Below are positions 1 through 4,932 of a stretch of DNA of 6,196 nucleotides, piece after piece. Location of the stretch: assembly GCA_018676275.1 (NCBI GenBank), contig JABHFC010000125.1:1-6196 (forward strand). The letters run 5' to 3'. Each line of letters begins with the position of its first letter. Position 1 is the first letter of the stretch. The notes beneath the pieces are model-generated. The model searched no databases. It was not told where the DNA came from and saw only the letters and a program-made list of their open reading frames with translations. A program made the position numbers and the translations under genes. This DNA is from Gammaproteobacteria bacterium (GTDB lineage: Bacteria; Pseudomonadota; Gammaproteobacteria; Eutrophobiales; Eutrophobiaceae).

Positions 1-159
1 CATTTCAACCAGGGCATTTTTTGGCCAGCCTCGTTCAGGCAGTATCGCATCCAGTGAAGGGTAACCGGTGGGGAGTCCGGTTACGCCTTCACCCTGCGCC
101 TCACTACCCAGCCAGATATGAGGATTGTTGTGTACTAAGTGTTGTAGTTGGCTGTTCAT
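1..159 (-). CDS. imuA: ImuA, translesion synthesis accessory protein (5' part only)
   Basis: Partial gene that runs off the left edge; only the first 53 residues are visible, so it is absent from simple ORF calls. I translated the minus strand from the ATG at 159-157. The protein begins MNSQLQHLVHNNPHIWLG and continues with a segment around residues 30-52 (GLPTGYPSLDAILP, then RGWPKNALVE). That segment is the typical N-terminus of the RecA/SulA-like ImuA family, just before the degenerate Walker region. ImuA works with ImuB and DnaE2 (ImuC) in SOS-induced error-prone lesion bypass, at the replication clamp. The start is supported by a strong Shine-Dalgarno sequence 7 nt upstream. It lies about 200 bp downstream of lexA on the same strand, the usual lexA-imuA-imuB-dnaE2 order; imuB and dnaE2 would lie outside the window. 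Identification rests on recognised family similarity of a short stretch. Confidence 0.85.
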   Translation of the reverse strand, partial: MNSQLQHLVHNNPHIWLGSEAQGEGVTGLPTGYPSLDAILPERGWPKNALVEM

Positions 160-166
160 TATTCTT

Positions 167-173
167 CTCCTCC
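167..173 (-). promoter_or_regulatory. Strong ribosome binding site of imuA
   Basis: Read on the minus strand this is GGAGGAG, 7 nt before the imuA ATG. It is the strongest Shine-Dalgarno match I noticed in the window, it fixes the imuA start, and it contrasts with the poor sites before lexA, the toxin and the SprT-like gene. Confidence 0.8.
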
Positions 174-234
174 AGTTATTTCCCCATCTGGCTTTATTTC
201 CTTACATTTCTTCAGGCACAGAGAAACCCATTAA

Positions 235-248
235 GCCTTTAAGGCAGT
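235..248. promoter_or_regulatory. Possible SOS operator upstream of imuA
   Basis: The plus strand has GCCTT-T-AAGGC followed by AGT. The half AAGGCAGT resembles AAGCAGT in the inverted repeat over the lexA promoter. It lies about 75-90 bp upstream of the imuA start. No CTGT-N8-ACAG box was found between lexA and imuA, so this is only a weak candidate for a variant LexA site, chosen by similarity to the lexA upstream repeat. Confidence 0.25.
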
Positions 249-278
249 TTTCAAAGTGGCGGAAGCCAGAGATAAATA

Positions 279-319
279 CCTTCCTTAGAGGAAGGACAGA
301 TCCTTATATATCTATAAGG
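279..319. repeat. Two tandem inverted repeats between lexA and imuA
   Basis: The first is CCTTCC-TTAGA-GGAAGG (279-295), with a perfect 6-bp stem. The second is CCTTATA-TATC-TATAAGG (302-319), with perfect 7-bp arms and a 4-bp centre. They sit 40-80 bp after the lexA stop. They could be RNA hairpins attenuating read-through from lexA into imuA, or a protein-binding dyad. Neither is followed by a clear run of T on either strand, so I do not call an intrinsic terminator. The rest of the 160-358 gap shows no ORF with a credible start or family match. Confidence 0.45.
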
Positions 320-358
320 GGACTTGGTTTTTATTTAGACACTCAAGATCATGCATAG

Positions 359-964
359 CTAAAACTGCCGTATCACACCAACAGCTATACCTTCTATGTC
401 GAGTGCCTGTTCTTTTAAATTAACTTCAATGGCCTGGAAATCAGGATTCTCTGCTTCCAGGTAAACTATGTGGCCTTGTCGATTAAGACGTTTGACCGTT
501 ACTTCATTTTCCAGTCTTGCTACTATTATTTGACCATTCTCAGCAGCAGGGCGGCGATGTACTGCCAGCAAATCCCCGTCCAGAATGCCCACATCGCGCA
601 TACTTTCTCCCTGTACACGTAATAAATAATCTGCATTTGGTGTGAAAATACCCGGATCTACCTGCCGATAGTCTTCAATATTCTCTTCTGCCAGCATTGG
701 TTGACCGGCAGCAACCCGACCAACCAGCGGCAATCCCTGTTCAAACATATCAATCTGCACCAGGCGAATCCCGCGGGAGGCATTGGGGATCAATTCAATC
801 GCGCCTTTACGCTCCAGAGCCTGTAAATGCCCGCGAACCCCGTTGGTAGAACTCAAATTCATGCCCTCAGCTATCTCTGCTACCGTTGGAGGCATGTCGT
901 TGTTTTTGATACTTTCTCTAATAAAATCAAGTATCTCTAGTTGTCTGGCTGTTAATGTGAGCAT
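359..964 (-). CDS. lexA: LexA, SOS transcriptional repressor and self-cleaving protease
   Basis: Full-length LexA of 201 residues (E. coli has 202). An N-terminal winged helix-turn-helix (about 1-70, starting MLTLTARQLEILDFI) is followed by an S24 self-cleavage domain. The cleavage site is Ala86-Gly87 in VGRVAAGQP. The catalytic dyad is Ser121 (GESM) and Lys158 (EVTVKRL), so autoproteolysis stimulated by RecA filaments should work. The recognition helix reads SSTNGVRGHLQAL (38-50) where E. coli has RSPNAAEEHLKAL. Asn41 is kept but Ala42, Glu44 and Glu45 are replaced by Gly, Arg and Gly, which suggests altered operator specificity. The ATG at 964 is chosen from the family N-terminus; there is no clear Shine-Dalgarno sequence. 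It heads a lexA-imuA order and is divergent from a toxin-antitoxin pair. Identity is nearly certain; whether it is the cell's only LexA or a second, cassette-linked one cannot be told from here. Confidence 0.97.
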   Translation of the reverse strand: MLTLTARQLEILDFIRESIKNNDMPPTVAEIAEGMNLSSTNGVRGHLQALERKGAIELIPNASRGIRLVQIDMFEQGLPLVGRVAAGQPMLAEENIEDYRQVDPGIFTPNADYLLRVQGESMRDVGILDGDLLAVHRRPAAENGQIIVARLENEVTVKRLNRQGHIVYLEAENPDFQAIEVNLKEQALDIEGIAVGVIRQF

Positions 965-998
965 AGTGCTTATTTAATCAGTGCTTTTATAAGCAGTA
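965..998. promoter_or_regulatory. Candidate LexA operator (AAGCA-type repeats)
   Basis: The inverted repeat TGCTT-TTAT-AAGCA (982-995) touches the lexA -10 box and start point. It extends imperfectly to CAGTGCTTTTATAAGCAGTA (979-998). On the minus strand this gives CTG-N10-CAC, one base from the CTG-N10-CAG frame of E. coli-type boxes. A third heptamer, AGTGCTT, repeats in direct orientation at 965-971 and 980-986, 15 bp apart, right up to the start codon. Position favours autoregulation by LexA; the assignment is inferred. Confidence 0.5.
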
Positions 999-1022
999 TA
1001 GTTAAGTTTTATACATCGTCAA
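995..1022 (-). promoter_or_regulatory. Sigma-70 promoter of lexA
   Basis: On the minus strand the -35 box is TTGACG (1022-1017) and the -10 box is TATACT (1000-995), separated by 16 bp; each matches consensus at 5 of 6 positions. Transcription would start near 988, giving a leader of about 25 nt. The -10 box overlaps the inverted repeat described next, as expected for an autoregulated lexA. Confidence 0.7.
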
Positions 1023-1092
1023 GCAGGAATTTCAAATAAGATTTATTTAGAGTAGATCTATGTCTGCTCTTTGAGCTATCCCCATAACTTTT

Positions 1093-1123
1093 AAAACCAG
1101 CAGAAAACCAGCATAGAAAACCA
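1093..1123. repeat. Three phased AAAACCA repeats
   Basis: AAAACCA begins at 1093, 1104 and 1117; the first two copies extend to AAAACCAGCA. The 11- and 13-bp steps place them roughly once per helical turn. They lie in the 225-bp space between the divergent lexA and toxin genes, outside both candidate core promoters. They may be bent DNA or a regulator site, or chance in an A-rich stretch. No other gene is seen in this space. Confidence 0.35.
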
Positions 1124-1153
1124 TTTCCCTTATTTCAGGAATAAGAACATTTC

Positions 1154-1182
1154 TTGTTAATATGTCAGATATGACATATTAT
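1154..1182 (+). promoter_or_regulatory. Promoter and operator of the HigBA-type module
   Basis: A perfect inverted repeat, TAATATGTCA-GATA-TGACATATTA (1158-1181), has 10-bp arms and ends 8 bp before the toxin ATG. A promoter TTGTTA (1154-1159), 17 bp, TATTAT (1177-1182) is embedded in it and would start transcription at about the ATG itself, giving a leaderless mRNA. Alternatively an extended -10, TGT-TAATAT (1155-1163), would give a leader of about 20 nt. Dyads at this position are the usual autoregulatory binding sites of HigA-like antitoxins. Confidence 0.65.
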
Positions 1183-1189
1183 TTGTCCC

Positions 1190-1528
1190 ATGAGTCTTAA
1201 GGATAAGCCGCTCGTCTGGCTCCATGGAGAAATTAAAACGTCGCCACTATCGTCAACAGCGAGAGTCAAAGCAGGATATTTGTTACGTGTTTTACAGGGT
1301 GGTGAGATTCTTTCGATGCCTTATTCACGAGCGATGCCTATTATCGGTAGGAACTCTCATGAACTTAGAATTACGGATGAGAATAAAATATGGCGAATAG
1401 TTTATCGAATTGACTCTGACGCAATTGTGATCACTGAAGTGTTTGAAAAGAAAACAGGCAAAACGCCAAAAGCAGTCCTGGAAAACTCGAGTAATAGATT
1501 GAGGAAGTACGATAATGAAAGTAACTAA
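1190..1528 (+). CDS. higB: HigB-like toxin of the RelE/ParE superfamily (Gp49/DUF891 type)
   Basis: A 112-residue protein with the full pattern of the phage-derived Gp49-like/HigB family. PLVWLHGEIKTSP lies near the N-terminus (8-19), then HELRITDENKIWRIVYRID (57-75) and VFEKKTGKTPKAV (84-96). RelE-superfamily toxins of this kind cut mRNA at the ribosome; the basic ELR, WRIVYR and KK segments are the expected RNA-contact and catalytic surface. The family length (about 100-120) is intact, so it is likely functional. The toxin precedes its antitoxin, the reverse of relBE and typical of higBA, and their frames overlap by 14 bp. The ATG has no Shine-Dalgarno and lies at or just after the predicted transcription start, suggesting weak or leaderless initiation that would keep toxin output low. 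The next in-frame candidates would cut into the conserved N-terminus. Confidence 0.88.
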   Translation: MSLKDKPLVWLHGEIKTSPLSSTARVKAGYLLRVLQGGEILSMPYSRAMPIIGRNSHELRITDENKIWRIVYRIDSDAIVITEVFEKKTGKTPKAVLENSSNRLRKYDNESN

Positions 1529-1823
1529 GCAGAAAAAGCTCGAAGCGAAAGGCTGGAAGGTAGGTTCAGTTACTGATTTTCTGGACCTTTCTGAAGAAGA
1601 ATCCGCTTATATCGAGTTGAAACTATCACTAAGTCATTCTCTAAAAGAACACCGTTCGAAAAAGAAGCTAAGCCAGATTGAAGTCGCAAAGATTGTTAAG
1701 ACCAGTCAATCCCGTGTCGCTAAAATGGAGGCGGGTGACCCTTCTGTCTCAATCGATCTGTTGATAAAATCACTCCTTGCCCTCGGCGCATCCAGTAAAG
1801 ATTTAGCTAAAGCTATAGCGTGA
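1515..1823 (+). CDS. higA: HigA-like antitoxin, XRE-family helix-turn-helix
   Basis: A 102-residue protein. Residues 1-38 form an acidic segment (VGSVTDFLDLSEEESAYIELKL) typical of the toxin-facing part of such antitoxins. An XRE/Cro helix-turn-helix follows at about 42-95 (LSQIEVAKIVKTSQSRVAKMEAG at 52-74, with the recognition helix near SQSRVAKME). It should neutralise the upstream toxin and, as a dimer with or without toxin, bind the 24-bp dyad at 1158-1181 to repress the pair. The start is supported by AGGAAG at about 1502-1507, spaced well before the ATG, so translation of the antitoxin appears stronger than that of the toxin. It begins inside the 3' end of the toxin gene, which couples them. 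Confidence 0.9.
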   Translation: MKVTKQKKLEAKGWKVGSVTDFLDLSEEESAYIELKLSLSHSLKEHRSKKKLSQIEVAKIVKTSQSRVAKMEAGDPSVSIDLLIKSLLALGASSKDLAKAIA

Positions 1824-1887
1824 CAAAGCTAGCAGATAGCGTTTCTCAGTACGAATCTGGCTTCTTTAAACACGAGAGAGATAAGAC

Positions 1888-2556
1888 ATGTGTGGACGAA
1901 TGAATGTCAGCGATAGCCCCTTTGTCAAAGAATTGATGAAGGCACTGGGAATAACAGCTTTGCCACAGGTCAGAAACAATGTTGGCCCCGGTAGTAGTGC
2001 AAATATTGTTATTCAGCAAGATAATGAACGGCGACTGATTGAAGCCATATGGTCCTTACTTATCGAGCCGAAAAAAGATAAACCCGGATTTCGCCCAAGT
2101 CCGAAGTGGCATACTTTTAACTCAAAATCGACTCGTTTGACCAGTAGTCCCTTATGGTCATCAGCATTTAAATCCCACCGCGCCATTATTCCCGCAAGTT
2201 GTTTTTTCGAGTGGAAAGATAAGGTCTGTTACGCCATCGAACCAGTAGACAGCGCCATCGCGTTTGCGGGTCTATATCGTAGCTGGCAGTTTGATGATGA
2301 GAACGTGCATTCCTTCTCAGTTATTACACTACCGGGACAAAACAACTTTAAACATATCCACGATAAAAGTTACCCACTGATCTTAGAAGCAAAGGATTAT
2401 GAACAATGGCTGGATCCGAAGCTGAAGGATACAAGTGTTTTTAAGGAGCTACTCGATTCCGGTATTCGCAAAGAAATTAGCGTTACTCCAGTCGACTCTC
2501 CGAAGAATATGAATAAGATAGGGGAGAAAAAGTTAATAACTGCGCAGGCAGCTTGA
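1888..2556 (+). CDS. SRAP-domain abasic-site crosslinking protein (YedK/HMCES family)
   Basis: A 222-residue SOS response-associated peptidase (SRAP) protein. The start is fixed by the family: it opens MCGR, so removal of Met exposes Cys2, which forms a stable thiazolidine link with an abasic site in single-stranded DNA. Other active-site residues are present: Asn78 (TFN), Glu108 (CFFEW) and His158 (HIHDK), corresponding to YedK N75, E105 and H160. Two stretches deviate from the common form: NSKSTR stands where NARAET is usual, and HDKSYP where HDRMP is usual, one residue longer. It should shield abasic sites from nucleases and error-prone bypass at forks. It lies 64 bp after the antitoxin with GAGAG before the ATG and no good promoter of its own, so it may be cotranscribed with the toxin-antitoxin pair. 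SRAP genes are commonly found with SOS genes, and lexA-imuA lie close by. Confidence 0.92.
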   Translation: MCGRMNVSDSPFVKELMKALGITALPQVRNNVGPGSSANIVIQQDNERRLIEAIWSLLIEPKKDKPGFRPSPKWHTFNSKSTRLTSSPLWSSAFKSHRAIIPASCFFEWKDKVCYAIEPVDSAIAFAGLYRSWQFDDENVHSFSVITLPGQNNFKHIHDKSYPLILEAKDYEQWLDPKLKDTSVFKELLDSGIRKEISVTPVDSPKNMNKIGEKKLITAQAA

Positions 2557-2571
2557 ACAATATCTCAAGCT
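2550..2571. terminator. Possible bidirectional terminator hairpin
   Basis: AGCTTGA-ACAATATC-TCAAGCT forms a perfect 7-bp stem with an 8-nt loop. It spans the SRAP stop codon and reaches the first base of the convergent MATE stop. Its location between two converging genes fits termination, but no U-run follows on either strand, so efficiency is doubtful. Confidence 0.35.
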
Positions 2572-3944
2572 CACTCAGCCATAACCCGCTCTAATCTTTC
2601 AGGGTGACGCCATTTGCCTCCTTTCAGACGCATCAGGCAAATTACCGTGATTGCAAATATCATAACGACAAACGCAAGCCATGAAATTTTGGGGCCCAAT
2701 TCAAATACTCTTATAATCAGGTACTGAGCCAGCAGCATAGTCCAATATAAAGTAACTGAACTAATCATTAGCCAGCGAGTATCGCCGGCGCCTCTTAGCA
2801 CAGCACTTGATACCAGGCGAGCAGCATCAGCCATGACGTAGGTTGCAAGACCTATCATCATAAAACTCGTTATTTCTATAATCTCCTGATAATCCTTACC
2901 GGGGGAAACAAAAATCTCAACCATCGGCAGGCGAAAAATTATAAAAACTATTGCCAGGATTCCGGTGTAACCCAACGCAATTAAAAACCCGGAGATAATC
3001 ACTTCATTGGTTTTCTCCATATTATTTGCGCCGACAAATCTTCCTGTTAGGCTAATCACTCCTATGTTCAGACCGAGCATAGGCACGAAGGCAAGAATGT
3101 CCCAGTTAAACACAATAGCCGCTGCTGCTGCCTCAGCGATCCCGTAAGATTGAAACATCAACAGAAAAAGATTAAAGGCAGCAACGTTTAGAAACATTTC
3201 GAGCCCTGATGGGAGTCCAAGTCTTATGTAACGTCGCATTATTGCTTTATCAAATCTAAACGAATCCATTACCCGATAGAGACGTCTGTTATTTTCTTCG
3301 AAATAAAACATGAGAAAAAGAACGAGGGAGAATGCGCTGCTTATAATGGTGCCAATTGCAGCGCCGGCAATTCCCAAAGCAGGCAAACCGAATTTTCCAA
3401 AAATAAGCATGTAGGAAATAGGTACATTCATCATCATTCCCAACACGTCACATATCATAACTACTTTGGTTCTTCCTATTCCCGAAAAGTATGATGCAAT
3501 ACAGAGCTTGCTTAAAGGCAGGAAGCAACTGACCATTAACAGGTAGTAGTAAATGCTTTCCAGTTCCACCTGTCTTGGGTCATGGTCCATCGCCGCAAAA
3601 AGCTTGCCGACAAAATAAGTAACCAGAATTAGTATCGGCATACTCAAGACAGTAATAATCAAGCCCTGGGTAACAACACGAGCGCACTTGTGCTTTTCTC
3701 CGGCGCCAAAATATTGTGCCACCAGTGCATTGGCATAGGAAAGCAAACCGATGAAAAGCGAAATTGAAAAGAAGGAAGCTACGCCGCCGCCTAATGCTGC
3801 AGCCATCATGATCGGTTCGATTTGCGACATGAAATAACGATCAGTAAAAATCATGACCGCGAACGCACCCTGGGAAATAACCATCGGCAACGATAGTCTA
3901 AGCAATTCCTGCAAGGTGTCTTTATTTAATCGATACCAGTCCAT
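2571..3944 (-). CDS. MATE-family multidrug and toxin efflux transporter (NorM-like)
   Basis: A 457-residue inner-membrane protein of the usual MATE length, with about 12 hydrophobic segments in two homologous halves (about 12-215 and 237-440). Family motifs include TDRYF (34-38, with Asp35 at the place of the cation-binding Asp of NorM transmembrane helix 1), VAQYFGAGE (75-83), GIGRTK (155-160), LPALGIAGAAIGT (187-199), GRFVGANN (301-308) and LRGAGDTRW (383-391). Such pumps expel cationic drugs or metabolites in exchange for sodium ions or protons; the substrate here cannot be named. The frame is intact. The ATG at 3944 precedes the first helix by a normal distance, though there is no strong Shine-Dalgarno. 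It converges with the SRAP gene at a 14-bp gap and is transcribed alone. No promoter on the minus strand stands out, but a 12-bp direct repeat lies upstream. Confidence 0.93.
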   Translation of the reverse strand: MDWYRLNKDTLQELLRLSLPMVISQGAFAVMIFTDRYFMSQIEPIMMAAALGGGVASFFSISLFIGLLSYANALVAQYFGAGEKHKCARVVTQGLIITVLSMPILILVTYFVGKLFAAMDHDPRQVELESIYYYLLMVSCFLPLSKLCIASYFSGIGRTKVVMICDVLGMMMNVPISYMLIFGKFGLPALGIAGAAIGTIISSAFSLVLFLMFYFEENNRRLYRVMDSFRFDKAIMRRYIRLGLPSGLEMFLNVAAFNLFLLMFQSYGIAEAAAAAIVFNWDILAFVPMLGLNIGVISLTGRFVGANNMEKTNEVIISGFLIALGYTGILAIVFIIFRLPMVEIFVSPGKDYQEIIEITSFMMIGLATYVMADAARLVSSAVLRGAGDTRWLMISSVTLYWTMLLAQYLIIRVFELGPKISWLAFVVMIFAITVICLMRLKGGKWRHPERLERVMAE

Positions 3945-3970
3945 ACCAGTTTTGGTGCGCGTTCTGTTTT

Positions 3971-4006
3971 AATCGGGGAATGTACTACTTCAACAATCGG
4001 GGAATG
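3971..4006. repeat. 12-bp direct repeat upstream of the MATE gene
   Basis: AATCGGGGAATG occurs at 3971-3982 and 3995-4006, 24 bp apart start to start, or roughly two helical turns. It lies 27-62 bp before the MATE start codon and is a candidate activator or repressor site for the pump. The rest of 3945-4155 holds no convincing gene: a GTG-started ORF at 4062 has no family match and lies largely upstream of the promoter at 4156. It also holds a small hairpin, AGGGC-TTTA-GCCCT (4140-4153), and CTG-N9-CAG at 4018-4032. Confidence 0.5.
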
Positions 4007-4155
4007 CCGCGACTAATCTGTAGCTATTGCAGTATAAGTTATCATTTTTAGTTCAACTATAGTGAAAAAAATTATTCATCCTGGTTTGAAAAACTTTATT
4101 TTTAATTTTCAATGCAACACTAAGTTCTATTTCTGGAATAGGGCTTTAGCCCTCG

Positions 4156-4184
4156 TTGGCAATGCTCATTTTGTCGGATATAGT
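4156..4184 (+). promoter_or_regulatory. Sigma-70 promoter of the EthD-family gene
   Basis: TTGGCA (4156-4161), 17 bp, TATAGT (4179-4184): both boxes match consensus at 5 of 6 and spacing is ideal. Transcription would begin near 4191, giving a leader of about 37 nt before the ATG at 4228. This supports that start. The leader holds an imperfect direct repeat, CACTCAGG (4191-4198 and 4207-4214), the second copy forming part of the weak Shine-Dalgarno (AGGGG, 11 nt before ATG). Confidence 0.7.
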
Positions 4185-4227
4185 ACTTTCCACTCAGGTA
4201 TTTCTTCACTCAGGGGCGCCAATATAA

Positions 4228-4932
4228 ATGAATATCGCAGTATTTGTGTCGATCTGGTCTGTCGATAATTCTTCTGTAGAATTGAATGACATATTTCGTG
4301 ATGCTCCTCTAGATTTTCTCAAAGGAGAGAGTGCTGTAGGTGCTGTTGAAATATATACGCCTGAAACAGGTGATGTACCAAAGATGGAAGATATCCCCGC
4401 GCCAACAATTATTATTCAAATTGATATGAATGATGCGGGTGCTGCACAGGCTTTAGTCAGTTCCGATAAGTTTCAGGGACTTTTCATGGACAAGACAGCC
4501 TATTCTTCAGCTGTAGAAGATATCAAACTTGAGATTACAAAAGCTGTACATTTCCCACTTCCGGGAAATGATATGCCACCACCAAGAACTGCTGCCATGT
4601 CATTTGTAGTTCGTTATTACGGCCCTGTAAAAGATGCTGCTGAATTTGTGGGTTTCTATACTAATAACCATCCTCCCATTTTGAGTAATTTCCCTGGCAT
4701 TCGAAATGTTCTTTGCTATCTGCCGCTTGATTGCCAAAACTCCGGAGAAGTAATCGATAACCGTCTTATTATAGGTAACGAAGTTGTATTTGATGATCTG
4801 GATGGATTGAAAGCAGCGTTAAGCTCAGATGTATTAGCTCTGGCTCAGGAAGACAGTAAGCACTTTCAACATTTTGGATACAGTACTCATCACGCAATGC
4901 ACCGTGAGCTTGTTTATAGTCGTCCGGATTAA
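4228..4932 (+). CDS. EthD-family dimeric alpha/beta-barrel protein
   Basis: A 234-residue soluble protein without signal peptide or membrane segments. It appears to hold two ferredoxin-like halves. The N-terminal half (about 1-108) has no sharp motif. The C-terminal half (about 122-228) resembles the EthD domain: MSFVVRYYGPVKDAAEFVGFY (124-144), THE HPP-type turn NNHPPIL (146-152) with FPGIRNVLCY (155-164), and the closing VVFDDLDGLKAAL (186-198). EthD proteins are small dimeric alpha/beta-barrel proteins found with degradation or modification enzymes; the founder is linked to ethyl tert-butyl ether breakdown, but a specific reaction cannot be given. It has its own promoter. Its stop codon overlaps the stop of the convergent SprT-like gene by 4 bp. 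Family call is fairly good; function is unknown. An AhpD-like gene further right could share a detoxification role. Confidence 0.72.
   Translation: MNIAVFVSIWSVDNSSVELNDIFRDAPLDFLKGESAVGAVEIYTPETGDVPKMEDIPAPTIIIQIDMNDAGAAQALVSSDKFQGLFMDKTAYSSAVEDIKLEITKAVHFPLPGNDMPPPRTAAMSFVVRYYGPVKDAAEFVGFYTNNHPPILSNFPGIRNVLCYLPLDCQNSGEVIDNRLIIGNEVVFDDLDGLKAALSSDVLALAQEDSKHFQHFGYSTHHAMHRELVYSRPD

Noticed and set aside
21..358. Plus-strand ORFs at 21-242 and 125-358
   Set aside because: They lie opposite imuA and the lexA-imuA gap, have no family resemblance and no ribosome binding site. The first is explained by the imuA reading frame on the minus strand.
783..977. Plus-strand ORF of 64 codons inside lexA
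   Set aside because: Antisense shadow of the certain lexA gene, with low-complexity composition.
1143..1155. AAGAA-CAT-TTCTT as a Gram-positive-type LexA site or second antitoxin operator
   Set aside because: Arms of only 5 bp and no GAAC-N4-GTTC match; likely chance beside the much stronger 1158-1181 dyad.
4018..4032. CTG-TAGCTATTG-CAG as a LexA box upstream of MATE or EthD
   Set aside because: The spacer is 9 bp, not the 10 needed between CTG and CAG, and the LexA here probably has changed specificity.
4139..4153. AGGGC-TTTA-GCCCT hairpin as a terminator
   Set aside because: No T-run follows on either strand and there is no gene ending just upstream.
4062..4268. GTG-started ORF of 68 codons before the EthD gene
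   Set aside because: No Shine-Dalgarno, no recognisable family, and it runs through the well-formed promoter at 4156-4184 and into the EthD gene in another frame.
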